This document shows positions 6,321-12,871 of a stretch of 16,789 nt of DNA, in pieces; position 1 is the first letter of the stretch, and every line of letters starts with the position of its first letter. Both the position numbers and the translations under genes were made by a program. The stretch lies in NCBI GenBank assembly GCA_964573855.1, contig CAZNKO010000018.1, positions 1 through 16,789 on the forward strand, written 5' to 3'. Source of the stretch: CAZNKO01 sp964573855. Lineage in GTDB: Bacteria; Patescibacteriota; Patescibacteriia; UBA9934; GWF2-40-263. The notes below the pieces were generated by a model, which was not told where the DNA came from, made no database searches, and saw only the letters and a program-made list of their open reading frames with translations.

Positions 6321-6373
6321 GCGATTGCTTCGTCGCTACGCCTGCCTGCCGGCAGGCAGGCTCCTCGCAATGA
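6321..6373. repeat. Dispersed palindromic repeat, family B, with nested palindrome
   Basis: The element runs from GCGATTGCTTCGTCGCTACG to CTCCTCGCAATGACAA, a GTCATTGCGAGGAGC...GAAGCAATC type repeat widespread in environmental bacteria (recollection). A second palindrome, GCCTGCCTGCCGGCAGGCAG, sits in its middle, as if one element had inserted in another. It lies between the DGR target gene and the template region. Confidence 0.7.
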
Positions 6374-6431
6374 CAACCAAAAGACTAAGAGACAAAGGGG
6401 CAAAAAGATTCAAGAGTCCAAGGGTCAAGGG
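6374..6431. repeat. Low-complexity purine-rich repeat at the DGR target 3' end
   Basis: Words such as AAAGACTAAGAGACAAAGG and AGAGTCCAAGGGTCAAGGGG tile this stretch. The stop codon of the target gene (6425-6427) falls inside it. No terminator is visible here, so the lepA-target transcript could run on into the template region. Confidence 0.55.
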
Positions 6432-8314
6432 GCTGACAGCTGCTTGCGGCGGAGGAACAGAAAGGCGTCGCCAGGAAGCCACTGGCTGTCGGGCCTCCCA
6501 CCGTGCGCGTCGAGCCACCGACCGCCCCCGTAGCGTCCGACGTCGAAGACGTTCAGAGCGCCATCCGAGCCCGCGAGAGATTCCATCGCCGTAATTGTCC
6601 ATTCTCCGATTGGCTCATCTGTCTTGGATAACCGAAACGCCGGGCCAGCTTCGGCTGGAGAAAGATCGAGACCGAGCTCCTTGGCGCGGCGGCAAATTTC
6701 GCTATAGGGCGTCACTTCATCAAAACCGAGATCTTCCACGGTCAGACGCACGAAGTCTAATGCCTGGCGTTCTTTGGCAGTCTTCATCTTGGCTAAGATC
6801 TGTTTAGCGTAATCTCCGATTCGAAAACCCTTTTGACCCAACTCGGTCTCATATTGTTTCGGCGTCTTACCACCAATTTCAAGATGAACATTCCTGATCT
6901 TCTTTTCGGGAAAGGCCGTGTAAAGATGCTCCAGGTTCAAATCAAATACTCCCGGAAAGAGCGGGCCGATGTAGGCTTTGGTGCTTTCATCCACGTCTTC
7001 TTTTTTCCAGGCGATCTCGTCCGGCCGGCAATCAAGAACAAGAGGAGCGTCTTCTTTAGGATTCCGTTGATCACGGAGCTCCGCGATGCGCGGGTCTTCT
7101 TGATAGCCGAAGCCTTGAATTGGTTGGTCAATTTCGTAGAGAAAGACGAGATCATCTTTGGTGAGTTTCAAGCCCTTCTTCGTCTTGTCTTCAAGCTCGG
7201 TCAACCGCTTCATGTCCGCGGCTTTCTTTTCGTATTCCTTGCCGTCTGGGAATTCCGTCATTTTCTTTTGAACAACTTCGCCGATGTATGGGTCGAGGTT
7301 CTGATCCGCGGCAATGCCGCGGACTTCAGCAATACTGTTCTCCTGCATGCGAATCGCAGCGCGGGGAATCTTGGGCTTGCCATCTTGGTTTAGAGAGTAG
7401 TAGACGTGGAAGTCACCGGCTTCAAGTTGGGTTTTGGCTGTATCATAGGCGGCTGTGCACCATTCAAGCGGATAGCCCTCCAGAGAATTGACGAGCGGCG
7501 TTGGATCCGAAGCTCGGTCATAGGTGACCCATTTACCGCGGACTTCCTGCAGGCCTTCCGCCGAATATTCCGGCATCTCAACCAAAAATTGGGCATAAAT
7601 TTTTGGAAAACTTTCGGTGGCGGCGAGTGCGTGGAAGGCTCCGGCGTCGAGTTTTGTGCTAAGGTTTTTAATCGGTTGACGTTTTTCCTTCGGTTTAGCC
7701 TTTTCCTCCTGGACCACATTGATGGCTTCGACGGCCATGGCCAGCGCTCGCGGGTTCATTGGTGGGAAAGCGGCGGCCGTGTCTTTGGTGCGTTTCAAAA
7801 ACTTCAGAGACTCCTTGCCGCTCTGATCCTGTTCCTTCTTGATTTTGCCCATTTCCAAAACCGATCGGATGGCCCAGTATTTGGCCCAGTCGGGATAGGT
7901 TGCGTCGGCCGAAGCCAGATAATCAACCCATTTGTCCAGCGACTGCTCCTGGGCGCTGATGATTTCTTTTATCTTCCTATCCTTGAATTCCTCGCTTATC
8001 TCGACATCCCCGTGTCCGAGCTCGCGCGCCAAGCGCTGTTCCAATAGGAAAACCGACTCGGGGACGTTTTCGGGCTTAATGACAAACGTGTCATGAAGGA
8101 TCGTTTTGATCGCCTCCAAACCTCGCTCGCGTTTCTCCGGATCCTTCCGTTCGACCATTTCCTTAAAACGCTCCAGATAATTCTGGATGCGTGCAGCTGG
8201 TTCCTGCGGCACCTTTTCGCCGGTGCGCTTGGCCGTGCGTTTGACAGCGGATTCCACTTCCGGAGCAACATGCAGGTTGTATTTTCGTTTGAGGAATTCT
8301 GGGTTGGATTTCAT
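6425..8314 (-). CDS. DGR-diversified protein with C-terminal variable region
   Basis: A 629-residue protein with no signal peptide or membrane helix, so it is probably cytoplasmic. The N-terminal third is charged and helical. A central block (about 255-340) includes EGYPLEWCTAAYDTAKTQLE and the motifs GDFHVYYS, PRAAIRM and EVRGIAADQN. I recall this block from a conserved CPR family; it loosely resembles PcfJ-like domains. The C-terminal domain (about 535-629) starts near YSEICRRAKELGLDL, contains GEWTITAMESL, and ends in the variable region (about 580-624), consistent with a C-type-lectin-like DGR display fold. Fifteen codons differ from the template: 582, 586, 591, 593, 595-597, 602-605, 610, 613, 615 and 616. 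The ATG at 8314 lies 6 bases after the lepA stop, so translation is probably coupled. The molecular target is unknown. Confidence 0.9.
   Translation of the reverse strand: MKSNPEFLKRKYNLHVAPEVESAVKRTAKRTGEKVPQEPAARIQNYLERFKEMVERKDPEKRERGLEAIKTILHDTFVIKPENVPESVFLLEQRLARELGHGDVEISEEFKDRKIKEIISAQEQSLDKWVDYLASADATYPDWAKYWAIRSVLEMGKIKKEQDQSGKESLKFLKRTKDTAAAFPPMNPRALAMAVEAINVVQEEKAKPKEKRQPIKNLSTKLDAGAFHALAATESFPKIYAQFLVEMPEYSAEGLQEVRGKWVTYDRASDPTPLVNSLEGYPLEWCTAAYDTAKTQLEAGDFHVYYSLNQDGKPKIPRAAIRMQENSIAEVRGIAADQNLDPYIGEVVQKKMTEFPDGKEYEKKAADMKRLTELEDKTKKGLKLTKDDLVFLYEIDQPIQGFGYQEDPRIAELRDQRNPKEDAPLVLDCRPDEIAWKKEDVDESTKAYIGPLFPGVFDLNLEHLYTAFPEKKIRNVHLEIGGKTPKQYETELGQKGFRIGDYAKQILAKMKTAKERQALDFVRLTVEDLGFDEVTPYSEICRRAKELGLDLSPAEAGPAFRLSKTDEPIGEWTITAMESLAGSDGALNVFDVGRYGGGRWLDAHGGRPDSQWLPGDAFLFLRRKQLSAP
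6444..6576 (-). repeat. DGR variable repeat (VR)
   Basis: This is the recipient copy of the retrohoming cassette at the 3' end of the 629-residue gene. It matches the TR (5920-6052) at 117 of 133 positions, with all 16 substitutions at TR adenines. No stop codon has been created. One codon (AAT in the TR, CTT here, residue 613) changed at two adjacent adenines. Fifteen TR adenines are unchanged, so the state is well diversified but not saturated. The 3' invariant segment ends six codons before the stop. Confidence 0.93.
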
Positions 8315-8320
8315 ATCATT

Positions 8321-10180
8321 TTATTCTCTTTTCAACACATTCAGATACGCCTCGGTTGGAATCTGCACTCTGCCCTTCCCAAGATCGGCCATCTTCGCTT
8401 TTCCTTTCTTTTGTTTCTCGAGAAGTTTGCGCTTGCGCGTGACGTCGCCGCCGTAAAGTTTCGCGGTTACGTCCTTGCGAAGCGCAGAAATCCGCTCTGC
8501 CGCGACGATCTTTCCCCCGACCGCGGCCTGTAGTTTAATGACAAACCACTGTTTGGGAATTGACGTCTTGAGGGTCTCGACCATCCGCCGCCCCACCCGC
8601 TCGGCTTCGTCGCGGTACACAAGGGCCGCAAACGCCTCGACGGGCTCCTCGGCGACCAAAATGTCCATCCGGACGACATCGGCCGCCCGATAATCCATCA
8701 TTTCATAATTCAGCGAACCGTAGCCGGAGGTGACGCTTTTCAGTTTATCATAAAAATCCACAATGACCATCGAAAGCGGCATTTCATAGTGCAGAATCGC
8801 CTGCTGAGAGGAAAGATACTCTGTGGTTTTATAAATACCGCGGCGATCCGTGATGAGCTGCATCACGGCTCCGACATATTCGGTTGGCGTCACCACGTCC
8901 ACCTTCACCCATGGCTCCTCGATTTCGCGAATCTGCGACGGGTCCGGGAGTTCCAGCGGGCTTTTGATCGTGAACGCCTCGCCGTCCGTCTTTTTGACTT
9001 GGTACGCAACCGACGGGACGGTCACGACAAGATCTAAATTGAATTCACGAAACAACCGTTCTTTGACGATTTCAAGATGCAACATGCCGAGCAGTCCGGA
9101 ACGGAATCCATATCCAAGAGCGGGTGAGTGTTCCGGTTCGAAAGAGAGTGCCGCGTCATTGAGTTTCAACCGCTCCATCGCTTCACGCAGGCGCTGAAAA
9201 TCATTCCCCTCTTTTGGAAAAACACCGGCGTAGACCATGGGCTTCACCGTTTTGTATCCATGGAGAGGCTCCGCCGCGGGAGCGTTCTGAAGCGTCAACG
9301 TGTCACCAACGCGACAAGCTTGAATGTCTTTGAGACCTGTCACCACGTATCCGATCTGTCCGTTTTCAAGCGCAGGAAGCGAAACAAACTTTTGCGCTCC
9401 CGGGGCCAAGGCACCGAGATCAAGAAGCTCGCCCTCCGCCTTCGTAGCCATCATGCGAGCCTTGTCACTCTTGTTGAACGCGCCATCCATCACACGGACA
9501 TAGGCCACGACGCCTCGATAATCGTCGTACGCGGAATCGAAAACAAGAGCGCGTGTCGAAGGCGACGTATTTCCCCCCTGCCTGAGGGGGGATGAAGGGG
9601 GGTGGGAGCCCGGCGGAGGAATGCGCTCCACGATTGCGTCCAAAAGTTCCGGGACCCCTTGGCCCGTCTTCCCGCTCACATGCAAAATTTCTTTCGGATC
9701 ACATCCGAGAAGTTTCACCAGTTCTTCGGTGCGCCCAGGAATATCGGCAGCTGGCAAATCAATTTTGTTCAGAACCGGAATGATTGTGAGATCTTCCCCA
9801 AGCGCCAAATACATATTGCCGATCGTCTGCGCCTGCACGCCCTGCGTTGCGTCGACAAGAAGAACCGCTCCTTCCACGGCCGCGAGCGAGCGTGAGACTT
9901 CATACGTAAAATCCACGTGGCCGGGGGTGTCGATGAGATTCAGAGTGTAGGGGGTAGCGCGTAGGGTGTAGGACATTCTGGCCGGAGCGAGTTTGATCGT
10001 AATGCCCCGTTCGCGCTCAATATCCATCGAGTCCAGAATCTGCTCTTTCATTTTTCGTTTCTCTACCGTCCCGGTGATCTCAAGCAACCGATCGGCAAGC
10101 GTGGATTTGCCATGGTCAACATGAGCAATGATGCAGAAATTTCGGATGTGTTTCGGGTCNNNNNNNNNNATGTGGCGCAT
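8321..10180 (-). CDS. lepA: Elongation factor 4 (LepA), N-terminus interrupted by an assembly gap
   Basis: LepA is a translational GTPase acting on the ribosome. The G domain carries AHVDHGKST (P-loop), RGITIK (switch I), DTPGHVDF (switch II) and NKID. LepA-specific blocks follow (GVFPKEGNDFQRLREAMERL, SALGYGFRSGLLGM-like, and the C-terminal AVGGKIVAAERISALRKDV), ending near QIPTEAYLNVLKRE. I place the start at the ATG at 10180, just beyond ten Ns (10160-10169), which gives about 619 residues against roughly 600 typical. The gap size is not reliable, so the first residues are unknown. Starting at 10228 would mean translating through a terminator. Two repeat-encoded inserts lie at about residues 68-80 and 190-205. 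It probably shares a transcript with the DGR target. Confidence 0.95.
   Translation of the reverse strand: MRHXXXXDPKHIRNFCIIAHVDHGKSTLADRLLEITGTVEKRKMKEQILDSMDIERERGITIKLAPARMSYTLRATPYTLNLIDTPGHVDFTYEVSRSLAAVEGAVLLVDATQGVQAQTIGNMYLALGEDLTIIPVLNKIDLPAADIPGRTEELVKLLGCDPKEILHVSGKTGQGVPELLDAIVERIPPPGSHPPSSPLRQGGNTSPSTRALVFDSAYDDYRGVVAYVRVMDGAFNKSDKARMMATKAEGELLDLGALAPGAQKFVSLPALENGQIGYVVTGLKDIQACRVGDTLTLQNAPAAEPLHGYKTVKPMVYAGVFPKEGNDFQRLREAMERLKLNDAALSFEPEHSPALGYGFRSGLLGMLHLEIVKERLFREFNLDLVVTVPSVAYQVKKTDGEAFTIKSPLELPDPSQIREIEEPWVKVDVVTPTEYVGAVMQLITDRRGIYKTTEYLSSQQAILHYEMPLSMVIVDFYDKLKSVTSGYGSLNYEMMDYRAADVVRMDILVAEEPVEAFAALVYRDEAERVGRRMVETLKTSIPKQWFVIKLQAAVGGKIVAAERISALRKDVTAKLYGGDVTRKRKLLEKQKKGKAKMADLGKGRVQIPTEAYLNVLKRE
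9573..9605. repeat. Palindromic GGGGG-type repeat (family C) inside lepA
   Basis: CCCCCCT/AGGGGGG arms (9573-9579, 9585-9591) followed by GATGAAGGGGGG are read as SHPPSSPLRQGG in LepA. They sit between the G domain and domain II, where homologues go almost directly from PPP to RALVFDS. Relatives occur at 12726-12746 and 14231-14262. Confidence 0.75.
9945..9973. repeat. GTGTAGGGGGTAG low-complexity repeat (family D) inside lepA
   Basis: GTGTAGGGGGTAG and GTAGGGTGTAGG words, read in frame as SYTLRATPYTL, replace the variable strand before the LIDTPGHVDF switch II motif. The same words in reverse orientation occur inside dus at 13131-13160. Confidence 0.7.
10160..10169. other. Assembly gap (10 Ns)
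   Basis: Ten undetermined bases separate the first LepA codons from the sequence leading to the upstream terminator. The true length is not known from the sequence. A start codon or promoter could be missing here. Confidence 0.98.
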
Positions 10181-10187
10181 CCTAACG

Positions 10188-10213
10188 AAAACCCGCCTCT
10201 TCGTCGAGGCGGG
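10188..10213 (-). terminator. Terminator of the thioredoxin-VKOR-nuclease operon
   Basis: On the minus strand CCCGCCTC (10213-10206) pairs with GAGGCGGG (10199-10192) around GACGAA, followed by TTTT. It lies 14 bases after the stop of the beta-CASP nuclease gene and separates it from lepA. Confidence 0.8.
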
Positions 10214-10227
10214 AGCGGTTTTACGCA

Positions 10228-11595
10228 TTAAATCTTATGCTGACTCTGGAACTCCGGCACGATCACTTCGGTGCGCAATTCGTGGCGGAGATGCGTCGCA
10301 AACACGTCTTTGGCCTCTGGATCGCCATGCACGAGAAAAATTTTCTTTGGGATCTTTCCGTCTTCTGGATGAAGCCAGCGTGTCAATTTGTGCATGTCGC
10401 CGTGCGCGGAAAACGCGCCGATCGCCATCACTTCGGCTTTGACCGGAACTTTCTCGCGAAAAATAGTCACGGTCTTCGCTCCTTCATAAATTTTGCGACC
10501 CAGTGTTCCGGCGGCTTGATAGCCGATGATAAGGAGCGTGCTGTTCTTGTCGGAAAGATACCGCAGAAGATGGTGCATAATGCGGCCGCCGGACATCATC
10601 CCAGAGCCCGCGATGATCACCTTTGGCGCCTTGACATCGTTGATGGTTTTGGATTCATCCACCGAGAGCGTTTCTTTCAGGTTTGGAAAAGAAAAAAAGT
10701 CGCGATCCGGCTGGGCCAAAATGTCCGCATCAAATTGTAGATACTCTTTGAAATGCCGGTACACCTCGGTCGCGCGGATCGCCATGGGACTGTCGAGAAA
10801 AATCGGGATGTTCGTCTTAAGCTCATTCAAAAGAATCTGATCGAGGGCGTACAGAAGCTCCTGCGTCCGCTCGATCGAAAACGCCGGGATCATGAGCACG
10901 CCGCCTTTTTTGAGCGTGTGTTCGATCGCGGCACGAAGTTTTGTCGCGCGCTCGGTCGGCGGCTCGTGCACGCGGTGCCCGTAGGTCGACTCGCACACGA
11001 CCACGTCCGCGCGCGAGAGCGCTTCGGTCGCCGGAAGAATAGGAACATCATCGTTGCCGATATCACCGGAGAAGACGATCCGTTTTCCTTCCGCTTCGAC
11101 CGAAATAAACGCGGAGCCAAGCACGTGCCCGGCATCATGAAACATCACGCTAATCCCCGGCACGGGCACAATCTCCTCATGATAGCTAACCCCAATGCAC
11201 CGCGCGTGCATCACATCCAAATCCTCCCGATCGTAGAGCACCTGGTCGCCGCACTTTTCCGCGTTTTCGGTCATGATGTGAAACGCGTCTTCGAGCACGA
11301 TCTTCGCAAGCGCTTTGCACGGCCGCGTCATCGTAATCGGCCCCGCATATCCTTCATCAATCAATTTCGGCAGCCGTCCCGTGTGGTCCGCGTGCGGATG
11401 CGTCACATACACAGCGTCCACGGTCTTCGGATCAAACCCGAAGGGCTGGAAGTTCTTGTCCCCGCACAGCCGCTCGCCCTGAAACATCCCGCAATCAATC
11501 AAAAGACGCCGTTCTTTTCCTTCGGCATCCTTTACGGTCAAGAGGAAACACGAGCCCGTGACCTCACGAGCCGCTCCGTGAAACGACAACGTCAT
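10228..11595 (-). CDS. Beta-CASP metallo-beta-lactamase ribonuclease (CPSF73/YSH1-like)
   Basis: Zinc-dependent nuclease of the RNA-processing metallo-beta-lactamase branch, 455 residues, close to the usual 450-470. The lactamase core shows HPHADH (66-71), the DAGHVLGSA histidine motif and FSGDIG. The beta-CASP cap carries ESTYG (motif A), IPAFSIERTQELL, DSPMA, SGMMSGGRIMHHL (motif B region), then FSAHGD with the motif C histidine and VHGDPEAK. Such proteins cut or trim RNA 3' or 5' ends in archaea and bacteria; the exact substrate here is unknown. The start ATG overlaps the stop of the 81-residue gene by four bases (ATGA), indicating translational coupling in a four-gene operon. Confidence 0.93.
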   Translation of the reverse strand: MTLSFHGAAREVTGSCFLLTVKDAEGKERRLLIDCGMFQGERLCGDKNFQPFGFDPKTVDAVYVTHPHADHTGRLPKLIDEGYAGPITMTRPCKALAKIVLEDAFHIMTENAEKCGDQVLYDREDLDVMHARCIGVSYHEEIVPVPGISVMFHDAGHVLGSAFISVEAEGKRIVFSGDIGNDDVPILPATEALSRADVVVCESTYGHRVHEPPTERATKLRAAIEHTLKKGGVLMIPAFSIERTQELLYALDQILLNELKTNIPIFLDSPMAIRATEVYRHFKEYLQFDADILAQPDRDFFSFPNLKETLSVDESKTINDVKAPKVIIAGSGMMSGGRIMHHLLRYLSDKNSTLLIIGYQAAGTLGRKIYEGAKTVTIFREKVPVKAEVMAIGAFSAHGDMHKLTRWLHPEDGKIPKKIFLVHGDPEAKDVFATHLRHELRTEVIVPEFQSQHKI

Positions 11596-11837
11596 AACTT
11601 CGGCCGATCCGGATCAAGCCCGACCGTATCGAGATAATCCTGGAATCGCGCCTTGAACTGCTCCGCGAGCCCCACGGTCGAATTGTCATCGTGCATCTCC
11701 CCGACGTTCAAATGTTCCTGAATAACTTCCTCCACAAGTTCATGAAATGCTTCCTGATCGACAATTCCTTCCTCTCTTCCCCGATCCACGATCTCGTCAA
11801 ATATCGCTTGCCGATCGCTTTCTAAAAATTCCACCAT
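11592..11837 (-). CDS. 81-residue acidic helical protein, unknown function
   Basis: A small, strongly acidic protein with predicted amphipathic helices (FLESDRQAIFDEIVDR, then FHELVEEVIQEHLNVGEMHD) and no membrane segment or cysteine. Its ATG lies one base after the VKOR stop and its TGA overlaps the nuclease ATG, so its place in the operon is firm. I recall similar MxxFLExDRQxIFDE proteins in CPR genomes but no function. Tight coupling to the beta-CASP nuclease suggests a partner or regulator of that enzyme (inference). Confidence 0.85.
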   Translation of the reverse strand: MVEFLESDRQAIFDEIVDRGREEGIVDQEAFHELVEEVIQEHLNVGEMHDDNSTVGLAEQFKARFQDYLDTVGLDPDRPKL

Positions 11838-11838
11838 A

Positions 11839-12297
11839 TTATTGTTTCATCATGTGATTCGCTTTCCGCTCATGGTACCACACCCATCCTGTAACCCCGA
11901 GAATAATGATGATCATCGCTTGCGACGTAAGACAAAAGAGACACCACGTCTTGAGCACAAACGCTTCGAGGCCGGTCAAATACAAACTGAATAAAAATCC
12001 GCCAGCCGCGGCGAGGAGTAAAAACAGCGTCAGATTTTTTTCCTCCGGCTTCCGCCATTTCAAAATCGAAGCCACAAGAAGAAAAAGGTAGCCGACCACT
12101 CCGATCAGCGCCACGGAAATGCCTCCGATTTGAGAATACGGGCCGCGGTTGACGATATCACAATTAAACGTGTCGCTGATCGTGCAGAAGGAACCGGAAA
12201 CGAACGCTTGGTTATGCGCGAACGAATACGTCGCGATGCCGAGGCCGACCGCGGAGGCGATCATGATGATGAGAAGCGCTTTCCGATAGGTGCCCAT
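11839..12297 (-). CDS. VKOR-family quinone-dependent disulfide oxidase
   Basis: Vitamin K epoxide reductase homologues pass electrons from a periplasmic or extracytoplasmic thioredoxin-like oxidase to quinones, taking the place of DsbB. The 152 residues form four to five membrane helices. The conserved cysteines are present: the loop pair C38 and C46, and the active-site CxxC in TWCLFC (C119, C122). The helix-capping serine region GGISVALIG also fits. The gene starts 13 bases after the stop of the thioredoxin-like partner, the usual pairing in bacteria. No fused thioredoxin domain is present. Confidence 0.93.
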   Translation of the reverse strand: MGTYRKALLIIMIASAVGLGIATYSFAHNQAFVSGSFCTISDTFNCDIVNRGPYSQIGGISVALIGVVGYLFLLVASILKWRKPEEKNLTLFLLLAAAGGFLFSLYLTGLEAFVLKTWCLFCLTSQAMIIIILGVTGWVWYHERKANHMMKQ

Positions 12298-12310
12298 ATC
12301 CCGCGCGAAA

Positions 12311-12691
12311 TTATTCCGGAAGCGGACAGCCGGAGCGCTCCGCGAGCGTCGCGAGCTGCTGCTCGCCGCTCACGCGCGAGCCGTCCGCGAATTCCCACGT
12401 CGGAAACCCCTGGATGCCAGCTTCGCGGCACTGTACGGACATAGTACGTGTGCCGCCCGGCGAGCATTCAACATACTCCAGATTTTTGAACGAGGAGCCG
12501 AAAAGTTTCTTTTGGTTCGTGCAATGCGGGCACCACCAGGCGCCCCACATCTTCACTCCTTTTTCCGTGAGGCACGAAGCGAAACCGTCATATTTGGATG
12601 GCGTAGCTGGAGCCACGACCGCATAGCCGATCAAAACCACAACAACGAGACCCGCCACAGCAAAGAGAAGATTGGTTGAGGAAAGTTTCAT
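12311..12691 (-). CDS. Membrane-anchored thioredoxin-like protein (partner of VKOR)
   Basis: A 126-residue protein with an N-terminal anchor or signal helix (about 7-29) followed by a small extracytoplasmic thioredoxin fold. The active site is WCPHC (C54-C57) and the cis-proline loop is GFPTWEF (P97). Extra cysteines at 40, 76, 88 and 122 are consistent with an exported protein. WCPHC resembles DsbA-like oxidases, and VKOR next door should reoxidise it. I place the start at the ATG at 12691 because the hydrophobic helix begins six residues later; an ORF extension to 13054 runs through a repeat cluster and into the dus promoter region. It begins the operon. Confidence 0.9.
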   Translation of the reverse strand: MKLSSTNLLFAVAGLVVVVLIGYAVVAPATPSKYDGFASCLTEKGVKMWGAWWCPHCTNQKKLFGSSFKNLEYVECSPGGTRTMSVQCREAGIQGFPTWEFADGSRVSGEQQLATLAERSGCPLPE

Positions 12692-12709
12692 ACCAAAAGT
12701 TACGGCCCT

Positions 12710-12739
12710 AGTGTAACAGAGAGTTCCTCCCCTTACCAA
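12710..12739 (-). promoter_or_regulatory. Candidate promoter of the thioredoxin-VKOR operon
   Basis: On the minus strand TTGGTA (12739-12734) is followed after 18 bases by TACACT (12715-12710), 18 bases before the ATG. The -35 lies in the CCTCCCCTT/AAGGGGAGG palindrome (12726-12746). The match is moderate; no alternative was better. Confidence 0.35.
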
Positions 12740-12833
12740 GGGGAGGTTAGCCACCGCCGTTGGTCCCGCTTTCAGTCGGGATCCCGCCAAAGGCGGTGAC
12801 GGGGTCCCGCCTGAAGGCGGGAGAGGGGTTGCC
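12726..12833. repeat. Cluster of nested GC-rich inverted repeats (family C)
   Basis: The divergent gap between the thioredoxin and dus genes is packed with hairpins: CCTCCCCTT/AAGGGGAGG (12726-12746), CACCGCC/GGCGGTG (12752-12798) and TCCCGCC/GGCGGGA (12805-12822), closing with GAGAGGGGTTGCC. The overall shape matches the CTCCCC...GGGGTT repeats found in lepA and in the ATP-grasp gene, here with additional units inserted. Confidence 0.7.
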
Positions 12834-12861
12834 TTGAAAAGGGGGACGGATGCGCTATACT
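12834..12861 (+). promoter_or_regulatory. Promoter of dus, probably giving a leaderless mRNA
   Basis: TTGAAA (12834-12839), a 16-base spacer and TATACT (12856-12861). Initiation about seven bases further on would leave only about four bases before the ATG at 12872, and no Shine-Dalgarno sequence exists there. The -35 is at the edge of the repeat cluster. Confidence 0.6.
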
Positions 12862-12871
12862 CCTCACGATT

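Noticed and set aside
10181..10228. Longer lepA N-terminus starting at 10228
   Set aside because: It would be translated through the terminator hairpin of the upstream operon and across undetermined bases; LepA normally starts close to the IRNF motif.
12726..12833. CRISPR-like repeated hairpins
   Set aside because: Units differ in sequence and spacing, there are no regular spacers and no cas genes; these are nested palindromic repeats.
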